Assembly (NCBI RefSeq): GCF_000220395.1
Contig: NW_004086130.1
Coordinates: 1 to 59,808, forward strand
Direction of reading: 5' to 3'
DNA length: 59,808 bases
From: Ichthyophthirius multifiliis
Taxonomy: Eukaryota > Ciliophora > Oligohymenophorea > Hymenostomatida
The notes under the pieces are model-generated. The model ran no database searches. It saw only the letters and a list, made by a program, of their open reading frames with translations, and was not told the origin of the DNA. Below are positions 1-13,711 of the stretch, one piece after another. How positions within the stretch are numbered: the stretch's first letter is position 1; every line of letters starts with the position of its first letter. The translations under genes were made by a program, and so were the position numbers.

Positions 1-1
1 A

Positions 2-280
2 TTAAGGTTTGACTGTTATATAGCGAAATAAATAATATATATGACATGCAGTACACTTTAGAACTATACGATATAGGGTGTTTTTACAGGCAAAAAATTA
101 TTTGATAAAATTACCATATTTCCAATAGACTAGGCGCTTTCAAGAAATATATTGAATATAAAGGTAATTATTGAAAATCATCATATTATTGAACTATAAT
201 ATAAAAGTAATTAAAAATATATAAGCTGTTTTATAATTTTTTAAAAAATATATTATTAAAAGTATAAAACAAGTTTCTGA
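2..280 (+). CDS. 3' end of an unidentified gene, cut by the window edge
   Basis: With TAA/TAG as Gln the frame starting at base 2 is open to TGA at 278-280. The first half reads like real protein (for example GVFTGKKLFDKITIFPIDQA, then NILNIKVIIENHH) and its G+C is higher than the flank, while the last 30 or so codons are low-complexity and may lie in 3' flank or after an unseen splice. An in-frame ATG at 41 could be a start, but the open frame before it suggests the gene begins outside the window. No family recognised. Confidence 0.42.
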
Positions 281-649
281 TTAAATTTATAGTAAAATAA
301 AAGATATTATTTTTTTATGTTAAAAAGCATTCCCAAATTCAGTTTTAAATCTATTTAATCATATTTAACAAATATATAATTAAATATAGATTTAAATTAA
401 ATGAATGAAGAAATATAATATTTAAAGTTAACTTAAAATTAGGCATGTAGTTTTTTAAAAATAATTTAAAGTTATAATAAAAAAACAACATAAGGTAAAA
501 ATATCGATGAATTTATTTTAAAATACCAAAAATATTAAAACTTATAATCAGATTTTCGGTTAAAATAAGAAGCGAATTAAGAATATCCAGAACTGTAATA
601 AAAACTAAAAAAAAAATGAAATAAAATAAAAAAAAGAGCTGAAAGATAA
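281..649. other. A/T-rich intergenic stretch
   Basis: No coding signal or recognisable element seen on either strand. It separates the 3' gene end at the left edge from the next plus-strand gene and presumably holds that gene's promoter. Confidence 0.5.
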
Positions 650-1563
650 ATGATGAGATCTACATCATAAAATATGGAAAAAGTCAAAAGAAGAGTCCAT
701 TAAGTTTATAAATTATAAAAGAGCAATATAGAAACAATGAAAGAATAATAAATATAAATGAATGAGATTGAATAAAATTTATAAGTAATTATTATATTTA
801 TTAGTAATAAAAATAATAAAAAAAGTAATTATATTTAAATGCAGAAAATTACAAAACAAATGAACATTAATATAAAGAAATTTTAGATTTTTTAAAATGC
901 AAATTTTAAATAACCTAATATTCAAATTAAAAGTTTGACGAAAAGAATACTTTTTAAAATATTTTTTAAACTTAAATAATCAAATAAAATTCTTATTTTT
1001 AAGATGTTAATAAAAGAATTAAAGGATTTTATCCTAATTCGAATATCTAAAAATACTTGAATAATTTAAAATAAGAACTTATATCTCATTATTAGTCATA
1101 AAATTATTAAATATTTGATAATTCTTTTTATAATGATAAATTTTGTGAATTTCCTATTAATTTGATTTTTGGAAATACTTATAACTTTTTAGAAATAGAT
1201 AAATAATCTTAATAATACATATGTTTGGACTCTTAATTACCTTCTTTATTCCAAAATAATATAAAAGAGGAAAAAATGGTTGTTTTTACACATTTTAATA
1301 ATACGGATTTTGAAGGAATATACGATCTGAGAGTAGAAATTATAACATAAAATTAATAACAATGCATTGTAAAAAATTAAAAGGAACTTTTTGAGAATTT
1401 CGAGGAATATATAAAGGATAAAATATAAGGAAAATAATAATTTATAAATATTGAATTTGATTAAAAAAATAGAAATTAGAAAGCGAAATAAAAATAAAAT
1501 TTAATTAAAAAGAAAAGCTTTTTATTTTAAAAAGTTGGGGAAATTATATTTCTAAAAGAATGA
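650..1563 (+). CDS. Hypothetical protein, Gln/Asn/Lys-rich
   Basis: Read with the ciliate code, a frame from about 805 runs to TGA at 1561-1563 and encodes a plausible soluble protein (segments such as NSNIQKYLNNLKQELISHYQ and VVFTHFNNTDFEGIYDLRVE). Upstream that frame is closed by TGA at 763 and 769. A frame starting with ATG ATG at 650 joins it in phase if 785-804 is removed as a GT..AG intron; 20 nt would be unusually short compared with the 40-135 nt introns elsewhere here, so the 5' end is uncertain. No domain recognised. It converges with the CH-domain gene, leaving about 150 bases between the two stop codons. Confidence 0.6.
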
Positions 1564-1714
1564 ATGTTCAAAAAAATAATTCCTATTTAAATCTTAATAT
1601 ATTGGATATACCTTCATTTCTTAATTTAGCTTTACTTTCTTATTTTAAATGAATATTGTCTTTTAATTATATTAATGTTAAAATAAAAAAAATTATATAT
1701 ATCTATTTTTTTTT

Positions 1715-4320
1715 TCATTGTTTTAATCTTTTATAATCATTTATAATAAATTATTTTCTTAATTGTTAATTTAAAATTTATAACTCTTTTTCTCTATCTT
1801 TACAATATAATTCTTTTTTAGTCTTCACGGGAAATATATTTATTGTAGTTTATAATTCATAAAAAATTGTTTTATATTTATAAGCTTTCCTTATGTTTTC
1901 TAGAAGTTAAAAAATATAATTTCTTTCAGCAATTAAAACAGCCTCTTCAAAGAAAATAAGAGAAATATCAATATTTTTATTACAAATTAATTATTTAAAA
2001 ACCTTTTTGATATTATTTATATAATCTCCTTTATTTTTAGGATTAATATTAATGCCTTATATATTAGTATTTTCTAAAACCTCAATTAACTTTACTAAAA
2101 AAATCCTTTTTTTTATTTTTAAATAAAATTTTTATTTGAATTTATTTACCCATCAGAAAATTAAGTTAAATATTATTAATTAAAGTCATTATTTTAAACA
2201 AAATATTAAAAGCCAAGCATATTTAGCCATTATAAGATATTTTATTATATATTTTCATCTAAAACTGAAAGGTTTTTAGTATATGATGAGGATTAAAATA
2301 TACTTATTTATTCCTCTTTTTATTAACAATTAATTTTTTAGGCTATAGATGAATTATTATTTATTATTATTTATTCTTTTTTTATATTATATTCGTTTAT
2401 TATATTATTGTTATATATTTTTTCAATATTTTTATTTTTGTTTTGATATTTATTTGCGCTTTTTACTAAAATATTATTTGTAATATTGTAATTATTATTG
2501 TTTTTATTATTTTTACTATTACTTTTTTAATAATCTTTAATCAAATTTTTTTATTTTAAAGACAATTAGTTTATATTTTTAGAATTTTTTAAAGAATCTT
2601 AAAGAAATTATTCAAGTAAAAATTCTAATAAAATATTGTTTTATTCAAAAGAATTATTTTAAAAATTTATTAAAAGTTACTAATAGTTTTCTGAATTATA
2701 AAAGCCAGGTTATTATTATAAAAATTAAAGAACTTAATTGATATTTTAAGGTTTATTGTTTACATTTATTTTGAAAAAAAATAGTATTTTTTCTAATAAT
2801 TAAAGCCAGAATTTTTCTTCGTAAAAATTATTTTCTGATAAATTCAAATTATTCCATAAATTTTTAATTTTTGGATTTTTAAATATGATTATTTTTTCAT
2901 TTTTTTTCATCAACTAAAAAATCAAATTAAAAAAATTTTTCGAATTTCCTTTCAAAATTTATTCTTAATTTTTTAACTTTTCATCTATTTTTATATTATT
3001 TTTTTACATTTTTTCACAAAAAATTCTTATATTTTCCTTACAATCTTATATATTTTTCACATTTTTTATATAAAAATTTTCTTCTTAAGTATATAGCTTT
3101 TCTAAAATCTCATTTAATAAAACCCCGTTTCTATATTTATCTGAAAATATATCTTTATTTTCATTATTTTTTTCTTCTAAATTTAACTATTTTATCCATT
3201 TTTTACATTAAATTTCTTCTTCTGTTTCTTCCTTTTTTTTTATTATTTCTACTTTTTCTCTTTCACTTTTTTAAATTAAAGGACTTCCTGTTTTTCCATT
3301 TTAGTATTTTTATATTTATGGACTTTAATTTTAGATATAAAACTACGAATAAGTACTAAAAAAACTAGCTTTTTGTTATGGCGAATGTTTTATTTATATA
3401 AAGTTTAAACTACGACTTTTTACATATTAGTTTCTTTATTCATTTAACTATTAGTAAGTATTTGAAGAAAAAGATGGATTTTTAGAAATTTTTTAAACTA
3501 TATTTTTATAAATTTAAAGCTTTTTAAAGAAATCTAATGTTGGATTATTTAGTTCATTTAATTCTGATATTTTAATAAAAGCCTCTTCCTATTTTTTAAT
3601 TTTTTATGAAATTTAATTTAGTATTTATTATTAATATTGTGTATTTTAAAGGTTTTCTAAAAGAAATTCTTCTGATATAACTTTATGGGCTTATAGCCAA
3701 TTATATATTTCTTAGATTTTTATTAATTTGTCATCTACAGTGTTTACTTTAATTTTTTTTTCGGTTGATTTTGGAGTTTTTTTTGTTAAAGATTTATTTT
3801 TTTGATTTTCTAATTATTATTTTTCGTTCATTAATGCTATTTGGTATTAATGCCTTTTTTGTAAAATTTATAACCATTTTAGAATAAGACTTTTTTAATG
3901 TTTTTTCTAATTTTTATCTTAATTATTATATTTATTTATTTATTTATTTTACTTAATATATATCTTAAGGCGTTATTTTAAGAATTTTAGAAGGTGTTTC
4001 AAAACTGAATTTTTTTATTATATTTAATACTAATGATAAATTATTCAATTTTGATTGCAAATCTTTTTATTTTATAATATATAAAAAAAAAAAATTAGTT
4101 AACCTTAATTATATGATATTTAAGCTAAAAATTATTACTTTTACTTTAAAAATATTATATCGTCAATTAATTAGGCAAATATAATCCCTTATAATTTAAA
4201 AAATTGCTTTTTTATATTATAAAACTTTTGTTTTACCATCATTTAAAGAGCTATAATTTATTATTTGACCACATTCTTTATACTGAAATGTTTTAATCCA
4301 TTATATTAATTATTATTCAT
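1715..4320 (-). CDS. Protein with two calponin-homology (CH) domains
   Basis: Minus-strand gene ending in TGA at 1717-1715. Two regions look like CH domains, the actin- or microtubule-binding fold common in cytoskeletal and ciliary proteins. The first contains CKKWIKQLNL, then FSDKYRNGVLLNEILEKL and NVKNIQDCKENIRIFCEKM. The second contains ILQWLNMLGFQ, QFSDG, then LVKLIEVLENTNIQGININP and a C-terminal helix around LLENIRKAYKYK. A 44-nt GT..AG intron at 2106-2149 falls right after SDG and restores the frame exactly, which supports the model. The middle is long, Asn/Gln-rich and probably disordered. The 5' part (about 3.85-4.32 kb) needs at least one further intron; ATG at 4320 is the likely start but its splicing to the main frame is unresolved. 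It is divergent from the deformylase-like gene. A cytoskeletal role is inferred from the domains only. Confidence 0.72.
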
Positions 4321-4616
4321 TTTAATTATTTTCCTTTAAAATAATCGAGTTTTATCTTTACATTTTTCCTAAATGAATAATTATTAATTTAAAAGTAATA
4401 TATTAAAAATTACAAAAAAATAATTATTATTTCCATAAATAAATAAAATTTAATAAATTAATATTATTTATTTTTATGTATAAAATTATACAAATTAAAT
4501 TATTTTTAACTTACCTACCGATATAATTTTATTTACTAACTATTTTTAAAAAGAAATTAAAAATACTTAAAACATTTATTTAAAAAAGAAAAAGATATAT
4601 TAAAAATAAAAATATA
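4321..4616. promoter_or_regulatory. Shared divergent promoter region
   Basis: About 300 bases between the starts of the CH-domain gene (minus) and the deformylase-like gene (plus). No motif is recognisable in the A/T-rich sequence. The promoter role is inferred only from the divergent layout. Confidence 0.35.
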
Positions 4617-5439
4617 ATGCATTTAAAATAATTTAGTATAAAATCAAAATTAGAAAAAGCTAAAAAATTTTATGAAAAAAAAGATTTGAAGCTTATAAAA
4701 TACGGAGATTTAAATACAGAATTATTATATGAAAAACCTTAACATATTTATACATTATCATTATAAACAAAAGCTTAAATAGAGAAAATAAAGTAGTTTG
4801 TAAGAGAAAATAATTAAAAAGGTATAGCCCCATAATAAGTGGGTTTACCATTTAAGTATATTATTTTAAATAATGCAACTTATATAAATCCAAAAATAAT
4901 AAAATTAGGAGTAAATAGAAAATAAATTTAAAAATATATGTTTTATATATATATAAATAAAAAAGTAAAAATAAATTGCTTATTAAGAAAAATGGTTGTG
5001 CTTTCCCATATTTGATTGTGAAGTTAAAAGATACGAAGAAATAAATGTGAATTATTTGAATGAAGAAATGGAGGAATTAGAAATAAATTTAAAAGGTGAG
5101 AATAGTTTAATTTTTTAATAATTATATGATATTATGATGGCCAAAGATATAATTAACTGGCGAATTAATTAAGGTAATATAAAAATTAAATAAGAAAAAT
5201 AAAAATTTCTTTTAAAATTTATGCCTGTATTTGAATAATATTTAAATGAAATATATAAATTAAAAAATACTTTCCCTGAACTTTTTGTTTAAAGATAATT
5301 AAAAGAAATTAATAATTTTAGTAATAATATTGAAAATCCTTCATTTGAAGATGATTATTGGCGAAGATTACTTAAAAATATAAGAAAAGATTTAAGTCGA
5401 TAAGTAAATGAGGGAAATGTATAAAATATTTTAGAATGA
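4617..5439 (+). CDS. Peptide-deformylase-like protein lacking metal ligands
   Basis: Two exons (4617-4910 and 4966-5439) around a 55-nt GT..AG intron give 255 residues. The order of motifs is that of peptide deformylase, which removes the formyl group from new organellar proteins: QKGIAPQQVGLPFK at about 67-80 matches motif 1 (GxGLAAxQ), INPKIIKLG at 90-98 matches the following strand, and VKRYEEINVNYLNEE matches the strand after motif 2. The catalytic motifs are degenerate: where the family has EGCLS this protein has EKWLC (106-110), and where it has HEMDH this protein has QLYDI, so the Cys, both His and the catalytic Glu are all absent. It carries an extra C-terminal helical tail of about 80 residues. 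It is therefore predicted to be a non-catalytic paralogue, perhaps a structural or peptide-binding subunit. There is no obvious classical mitochondrial presequence. A separate functional deformylase is expected elsewhere in the genome. Confidence 0.75.
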
Positions 5440-5761
5440 TTTTTTTAAATTAAATAAATTTAAGTTAAGGGTTTTTTTTTATTATATATACATATAATAT
5501 ATATTTTATTTTTTAAGAATATAAATAATTTAAGCTCTTTATATTTGAGCAAAAATATTTTATAACGATTTAATTTATTACATATATATATATATAATAT
5601 ATTTTAAATTTTATAATTTTTTTTAAAAAAAATATTATTATTATAAGTTCTTTTTAAGAGGGAAAAAATAAAAAAAAGGAATAATATATTCTAAAAAAGA
5701 TTAAAATTAAAAAAAGAAAAAATTAAAAATTAAAATATAATAATTATAATAATAAAATAAA
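5440..5761. other. A/T-rich intergenic stretch
   Basis: No coding signal or distinct motif seen. It separates two plus-strand genes and likely holds the terminator of one and the promoter of the next. Confidence 0.45.
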
Positions 5762-6756
5762 ATGAATAATTAAACCTAATAAGAATATAATTAAAACACA
5801 TTTTATTTGTAAGAAAACAAAATAATTTAAAACCTTTCATTTTTTTCAAAAATAGATTCTACAAATAGTACATTTAACCTAACTGGTGTTCCTAAAAATG
5901 ATATATTATATATGAATCAATCTCCATAATTAATATTTTTTGAAGATGATTCAAATAATACATAATTAAAAACAAATTATGATCAAGAATTTTATGTAAA
6001 TTTGCGAAACCAGGAATCAAGTACTATTTTTGAGAATTTTAACGAGAATAATAATTAAAAAGGAAAAATATTAAAATATTAGAGTTTCATTAATTTATTT
6101 TCTGATAATAATAATTTTTCTAATAAAGAACAAAAATAATAATTATTAAATATAACAGAAAATTAAATTTATCCTAAATAAATTTTTATACCTAATAATG
6201 ATTTTTAGAATAAAAATATTAATAACCTTTAAATAAAAAATACTTATTAATAATAAAAAATTAAAAAAAAAAAATACTTTTGAAAAAATAAGAAAATAAT
6301 TAATAAATTAAAAAAACCAGATAATCATTACACAAAAACGTTTATAAAAATTTCGGTAAAGAACTTTTGAAATTTGTCAAATCGAAGAAAGATTATATTT
6401 TAACATAACTTACTTTTGATTAATATAGTTATTTTTTGGATAGACTTACTAATGGAATAGATGAAAAGTCAAATAAATAATCGTTTACACTATAAAAAAA
6501 ATAAGATTTGTAAAACTTTTTATCTTTAGATTAAGAAAAATTGATTTCTAGTCAACAAGATAATGATTTAGATGTTAAGATTTGTAGAATTTTTAAAGAA
6601 ATTAGTTGGGAGTTCTTTGATTCAAAAGCATATTATTATATTATAACTTCCAAAAAATTAGATAAAAAATTAATACATTTAAAATGTATACCTACCTTTC
6701 TAATTGGTATTATATTCCCTTAGTCACTTAAAAATTTTAAACCTTTAGGTGATTGA
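5762..6756 (+). CDS. Hypothetical protein, frame break at an A-run
   Basis: ATG at 5762 opens a frame (residues such as STNSTFNLTGVPKNDILYMN) that closes at TGA soon after a run of 12 A near 6270. A second frame, shifted by one base, carries on without a gap to TGA at 6754-6756 and encodes a well-formed helical region (NVYKNFGKELLKFVKSKK, then CRIFKEISWEFFDSKAYYYI). No GT donor exists between the two halves, so an intron does not explain the shift; a miscounted homopolymer is the simplest cause, with a true frameshift or broken gene as alternatives. The N-terminal half is Asn/Ser-rich and probably disordered. No family could be named. Confidence 0.6.
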
Positions 6757-8892
6757 AGAAAATGACATAAATTAATAAATTTGAATAATTTAAAAAAAAA
6801 AATCATAAAAAAAAATGCCTATTAAATTATATATTTAATGTTTAAAAAATTAATTTTATATTTTATGTTAGTATAATTAAATTTGTATTTAATTTAAATT
6901 ATTTTTTATTGATATAAATATATAATGTAATATAAATATATAAAAAAATTTATATATGTATATATATATTTATATATATATATATTTATATACATTTATA
7001 TTTTATTAATATTTTTATTTTTATTTAATATCCTTTTCTCTTTTTTTGTCTCAATTAATAGTTTTTTTTAATTTTATTTTTTATCTTCATATCTTTAAAT
7101 TCTAATTTTATAATAAAAATTTATTGAATTTATGATAGTTACTCGATTATGTTTATTATATTTTCAAATTATAAATATTTGTTTTTTTCTATTATATAAA
7201 TTTGAAACTTTACTTTTTTTATTTCATATAAATAATACATATTTAATAATAAATTAAAATGTTATTAATATTTATGAATATATAATTTCTATTAATTTTA
7301 TAATAATTATATAATTTTTTTAATATTTATAATCAATTTTTTTTAAACTTTATAATATTAATTTAATTTTTTTTTTTGAGTATAAACTAATATATTTAAA
7401 AAATTTTGTATGTCCTTTATTTAATTTTTAAATACAATATATATTTTTATTTATTTTATTTTAAATATTAATTTTATTTTTTAAATTTATTTTAACTTTG
7501 TAAAATTATTTATGAAAATTATAATTTAAATTATATTTATATTTTATTTTTTCGAAAATTTTATTTTATTTTTATATAAATAATTATATTTTATTTTTAA
7601 TATTTCTTATGTATATAATTTCAAATTTTATAAAAATATATATATTTTTTTTTTATATATTAATTTATATTATATTTTTTTAAGAATTTATAAATTTCAA
7701 TTATTAAAATTTATAATTTATAAAGATATCATATTTTGTTTCAGTAATTTTTTTTAATTTAATATTAAAAGATTTTTGAAATAAATGTATTATAAAAAAT
7801 TTTAAATTAATTTTTTTAAAATATTGATATATAGCTTTTATATGTTCTATTTATTATACTTGAAAATAATATTCTAGAAAATAATTATAATTTAAAAAAA
7901 ATTGCTAAATAAGTTAATAAGAAAGCCTAAAATATTTCATAAAATCTTTAAAAAAAATATAATTTTAAAAAACCAGGCATAAAATATAAAAATAAAATTT
8001 AATAATATATTATAGTAAACATTTTTTAGTTAATAATTTATAAAAAAATGAAGATTTCTATCTAAATAGCTATTAAAAATTAATTTATTATAATTTTATT
8101 TGTTTAAAAAAAGTTTATTTTATATTATTACCCCCGAAAAACTAATAATATATGTAATCATAATCTATTTTTTAAAGCCTTTAATTTTCTCTTAAATAAC
8201 TAAATTAGTGCTATTAATATTATGTTTTGAATATTTTTCTTAATAAAGAGATAAAAATATAATATAAAAAATAATATGGCATTGTAAAAAGATTCAAAAA
8301 ATATTATTACTTGCTTATAATTTTTTTATTTTTCTCTATATTTTTGTTAAATAGATTTCAAAAAAAATCAGTAGTAATATTTAATATAAATATACTTTAT
8401 TAATATATTTTTATAAGTTGCTTTTAAATAATTACTAAGTATCAGTTAACATTTAATTTTATAAAATACAATAACGAATGTTAAAAAATATTTATTATAT
8501 CGTATTTTATTTAAAAAAAATTCATTAATTTTAAACAAATATATAAATTTATTAAAAAATATGTATTCTAGTGAATTTTTTTATAAAAATTTAAAGATAT
8601 TCTTTGCTTAAAAAAATTTTTGAAACCTGCCAAAATTAAAATTTAGTATTTGAGTTTGAGTTTGATTATAAGTTTTATATGCCTCAATATGTTTAGTAAC
8701 ATTTAGTAGCTAATTATAAAAATAACTATTATAACGAAATTACATTATTGTAAATAAACATTAAATAATGATTTCATTATATTATTTTTATTTAGATTAT
8801 AAATATTTAATTTTTTAAACTAAATTAAATTAATATTTATATAAATTTATAGAAACAAATAAATAAAAAAATAGTAAATAAAGTAAATAAAA
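6757..8892. other. Long A/T-rich intergenic region
   Basis: About 2.1 kb with no convincing gene. It contains a TA-rich microsatellite near 6945-6995 and many T-runs. A short stretch at about 8595-8760 is slightly richer in G+C and reads as protein-like in one plus frame, but has no start or clear end; I do not call a gene there. Confidence 0.5.
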
Positions 8893-9711
8893 ATGATGCC
8901 TACTTAATAAAAAGATCTTTTTTGCCACTAAAATTAAGGAGAAAATTATTCTTTATATAGACCTGAGTATCCAAATAATTATATAGAAAAAATACTTGAA
9001 TATTCCAAATAAACTTAAAGAGAAAGATATATTGATATAGCATGTGGTACAGGTTAATTATTATTTAAACTGAACAATCATTTCAAGTACTGTTTAGGGA
9101 CAGATATAAGTGCAAAAATGATTGAATAATGCAATTAAAAATTAGAAAATATAAAAAACACATAAATTATATAGTGCGATTCACATTAAATATCTTAAAT
9201 TTTAAATATTTAAAAAGAAGAAGATAAATTTGACCTTGTAACTATTGGTTAAGCTTTACATTGGTTTGATGTAGATAAAATGCTTTAAGAAATAAATTCT
9301 AATGTTTTAAAAGAGCATGGTTTTTTAATAGTTTCAGGGTATTTTTGTAAGGGTTTTGACTTTTTAGATGGAAGAAAAAGTAATATTTATGATTAATTTT
9401 ATTAATAAATTAATTAGTATTGGGATTTCAACAGAGAATACTTATAAAAAGCATATTCTGATTATAAATTTGATAAGTATTTTAAATAAATTTATTTTGA
9501 AGATAATTTTGTTCATACCCCTTAAAGTGTATTTTAATTCTGCAAATATTTAAAAACTTATAGTGCTTATAATACTTATATTTAAAAAATGAAAGGAAAA
9601 TAATATGAAGATCCTGTACAAAGTGTAGAAAAAAAGTTAAAATAAATAAACATAGAAAGTATTATGATGAAAAATTATTATTTCATAAGAATTTTTTAGA
9701 AAATTAAATGA
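8893..9711 (+). CDS. SAM-dependent methyltransferase (class I)
   Basis: Single exon of 272 residues, ATG at 8893 to TGA at 9709-9711. It has the class I methyltransferase order: a YRPEYPNNYIEKIL segment before the fold, the SAM-binding motif I YIDIACGTGQLL, an acidic residue at the end of strand 2 (CLGTDISAKMIEQC), motif II/III regions CDSH and FDLVTIGQALHWFD, and a strand ending in EHGFLIVSGYF. The YRPEYP and ALHWFD signatures are shared with trans-aconitate methyltransferase-like and yeast Crg1/Tmt1-like small-molecule methyltransferases. The substrate cannot be told from the sequence. Probably cytosolic; no signal or membrane segment is seen. Confidence 0.88.
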
Positions 9712-10032
9712 TTATTTTCTAATATCTTTATTTTATTTTATTTAATATTATTTTATTTTAAATGATTTTTTATTTTTTAATTTTTTTTTTTTATAATTAT
9801 ATATTATCTTATTATATTTTTATATTTATTTATATTTAGTTTAAAATATTTTATTTCATGCAAATGAAATTAATATAAATAAAAATGTTAAATATTATTT
9901 ATTGATATTTTTTTTTATTTTACTTAATACTTAATTAACAAAAACAAAAAAGGCTATTATATGTTTTTCTCGTCTTTTTAATGTTTTATAATAATCTATT
10001 CTTTATCAAATTTTAAATTGTTCTTATTTAAA
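9712..10032. other. A/T-rich intergenic stretch
   Basis: 3' flank of the methyltransferase gene; T-rich, with no gene or motif seen. Confidence 0.45.
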
Positions 10033-10296
10033 TCAGTTTTATTTATTATTTTCCAATACAAATTCTATGATTTTCATCTACTGAAAGTATTCCAATCCAA
10101 ATTAAATACTTAAACATTAATATTAAACTTTTAAAATTTTAGGATATATAGCTTAGAATAATCCATAACAATGCAAAATATTATAAATTATTTTTACTTT
10201 TAGGATAGTTATTTATTAAGTTTAAAATTATAGTTACAATAATTAAGCCTTCAAAAAGTTGAATCCTAAATTATAATAATTGTCAAATTCTGCTGC
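10033..10296 (-). pseudogene. Isolated exon-like fragment, possible gene relic
   Basis: On the minus strand an open frame follows a splice-acceptor-like TTTTTATTGCAG at about 10296 and runs to TGA at 10035-10033. It encodes a helical, TPR-like stretch (EFDNYYNLGFNFLKAQLLQL, later ILHCYGLFQAIYPKILKVQ). No matching upstream exon or ATG was found before A/T-rich sequence takes over. It may be the last exon of a small gene with unseen first exons, or a relic of a larger one. Confidence 0.35.
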
Positions 10297-11999
10297 AATA
10301 AAAATATATTATTTAAAAAATCACATAATTATATTATTTATTATGAAAGGAATTATAAATATTTATTTTTTCAAGAAATAAGGTAAGGGTTAACTAAAGT
10401 ACAAAATAAATAGATTGAAAAAATAAAAATAAAAATAATATAAAGATTAAATAATTAAAATTAGGCTTGAAAATAAAAACAATAAAAATGTGACTAAATA
10501 AAGAAAAAATAGATATAAAATCAAAAAAGATTATAAGTTTAGAATAAATGTTTTTATTAAAATATAAAAATGATATTAATATATAAAATATACTGATATA
10601 TTTTTATTTTATAGATATTAAATATTAATTTATAAAATAATTTTATACTAATAATGTATAGTCATTATTATATTTTCAATGAATATATTTATTAAAAAAT
10701 ATATGAAATAATTTAAAAGTAAATAAAGTATAAATATTAAATAAATATGATTAAAAAATATAAATAAAATTAATCGAAAAGTAAAAACATAAATTATATA
10801 AAAAAAAATACAAGAAAAATATAAAATTTAATAAAAAAATTAGGGAAATTCAAAAAAGAATAAGTTTATTTTTAAAAATTAAAAAAACAAAGAAAAACAA
10901 ATAAATAAATAATATTTATACTCAAATATAAAATTTAATTCATAGAAAAATATAAAAATCTGATATTATAAAAGTTAATAGTTTTTTAAGTATCATTAAT
11001 AATTATAAATTAATTTTTCATATTATTGTTTAGTTTTTTCTGTAATTTTTTTCTAAAAGTCAATTAACAAAATATGAGTAAAAATGGATAATGACCTTTT
11101 AAATTTAGTATATTAAAAAAATTACAGAAAATTAAAAGGAACAAGTAATATATTTAACAGGTATTTAAAATTAAGCATAAGCTTTAAATTTTTATAAATT
11201 TTTATCCTTATATAGATATACTATTTTAAACTATTACAAAATTTATAACATGCATTTTATAGATTAATAATATATTCTTTTTTTATTGATTTAAAAAAAT
11301 ATTTTTTCGATGTAGGATAGACGATTATTAAGATAAATTTTATAAGAAATATTATTATTAGTTAAAATTATATTATATTTTAAAATATTGTTTAAATGAT
11401 AATTTTAATTAATATTTACTAATTTTAAATTAAAGGTTATTAAATATATAATATACTTTTATGCTTTTTTTTGTTTTCTGTATTTATTTAAAATTCAATT
11501 AAAAAATATTGTAATTGATTTTATCGTCTTTTTTATTTTTGTTGATTGATTTTTGAAATAATTACATAAAAATAAAAAACGTGAAAAAAAGTAATATTAA
11601 TATAATTATTAATTATATTTTATTTAATAATGTAATTTCTAAAGTAGAAAAAAATATTATAAATTTTTAATAATTTTCTCATAAGAATTTAATAAATAAA
11701 CAATTTTTAAAATTATTTTCATATTTATAATAATAATTTATAAAACTTTTATAAACAATTTTTCGACTTTTTTATATTACTCATTTAATAATACTAAAAA
11801 TTCAAAAAATTTTAAATATAAAAATAAAATATAAGAATTATATAAATTGTAAACAATTATTTGTGAATATTGAATTATAGTAAAAATATTATTTTTGTTG
11901 ATATACTATTATAATTTTTTTTTATTGATTTAATATTATAAAATATATAAAAGATTTTTATTTATTATTTGATTTTAGATTAAAATAAAAAATAAAGAA
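10297..11999. other. Long A/T-rich intergenic region
   Basis: 1.7 kb of low-complexity A/T sequence upstream of the kinase gene. No gene, RNA or repeat with clear structure seen. Confidence 0.5.

Positions 12000-13711
<1,712 letters not shown>

Noticed and set aside
9368-9553. Plus-strand frame inside the methyltransferase region
   Set aside because: Out of frame with the methyltransferase, which is continuous once TAA/TAG are read as Gln.
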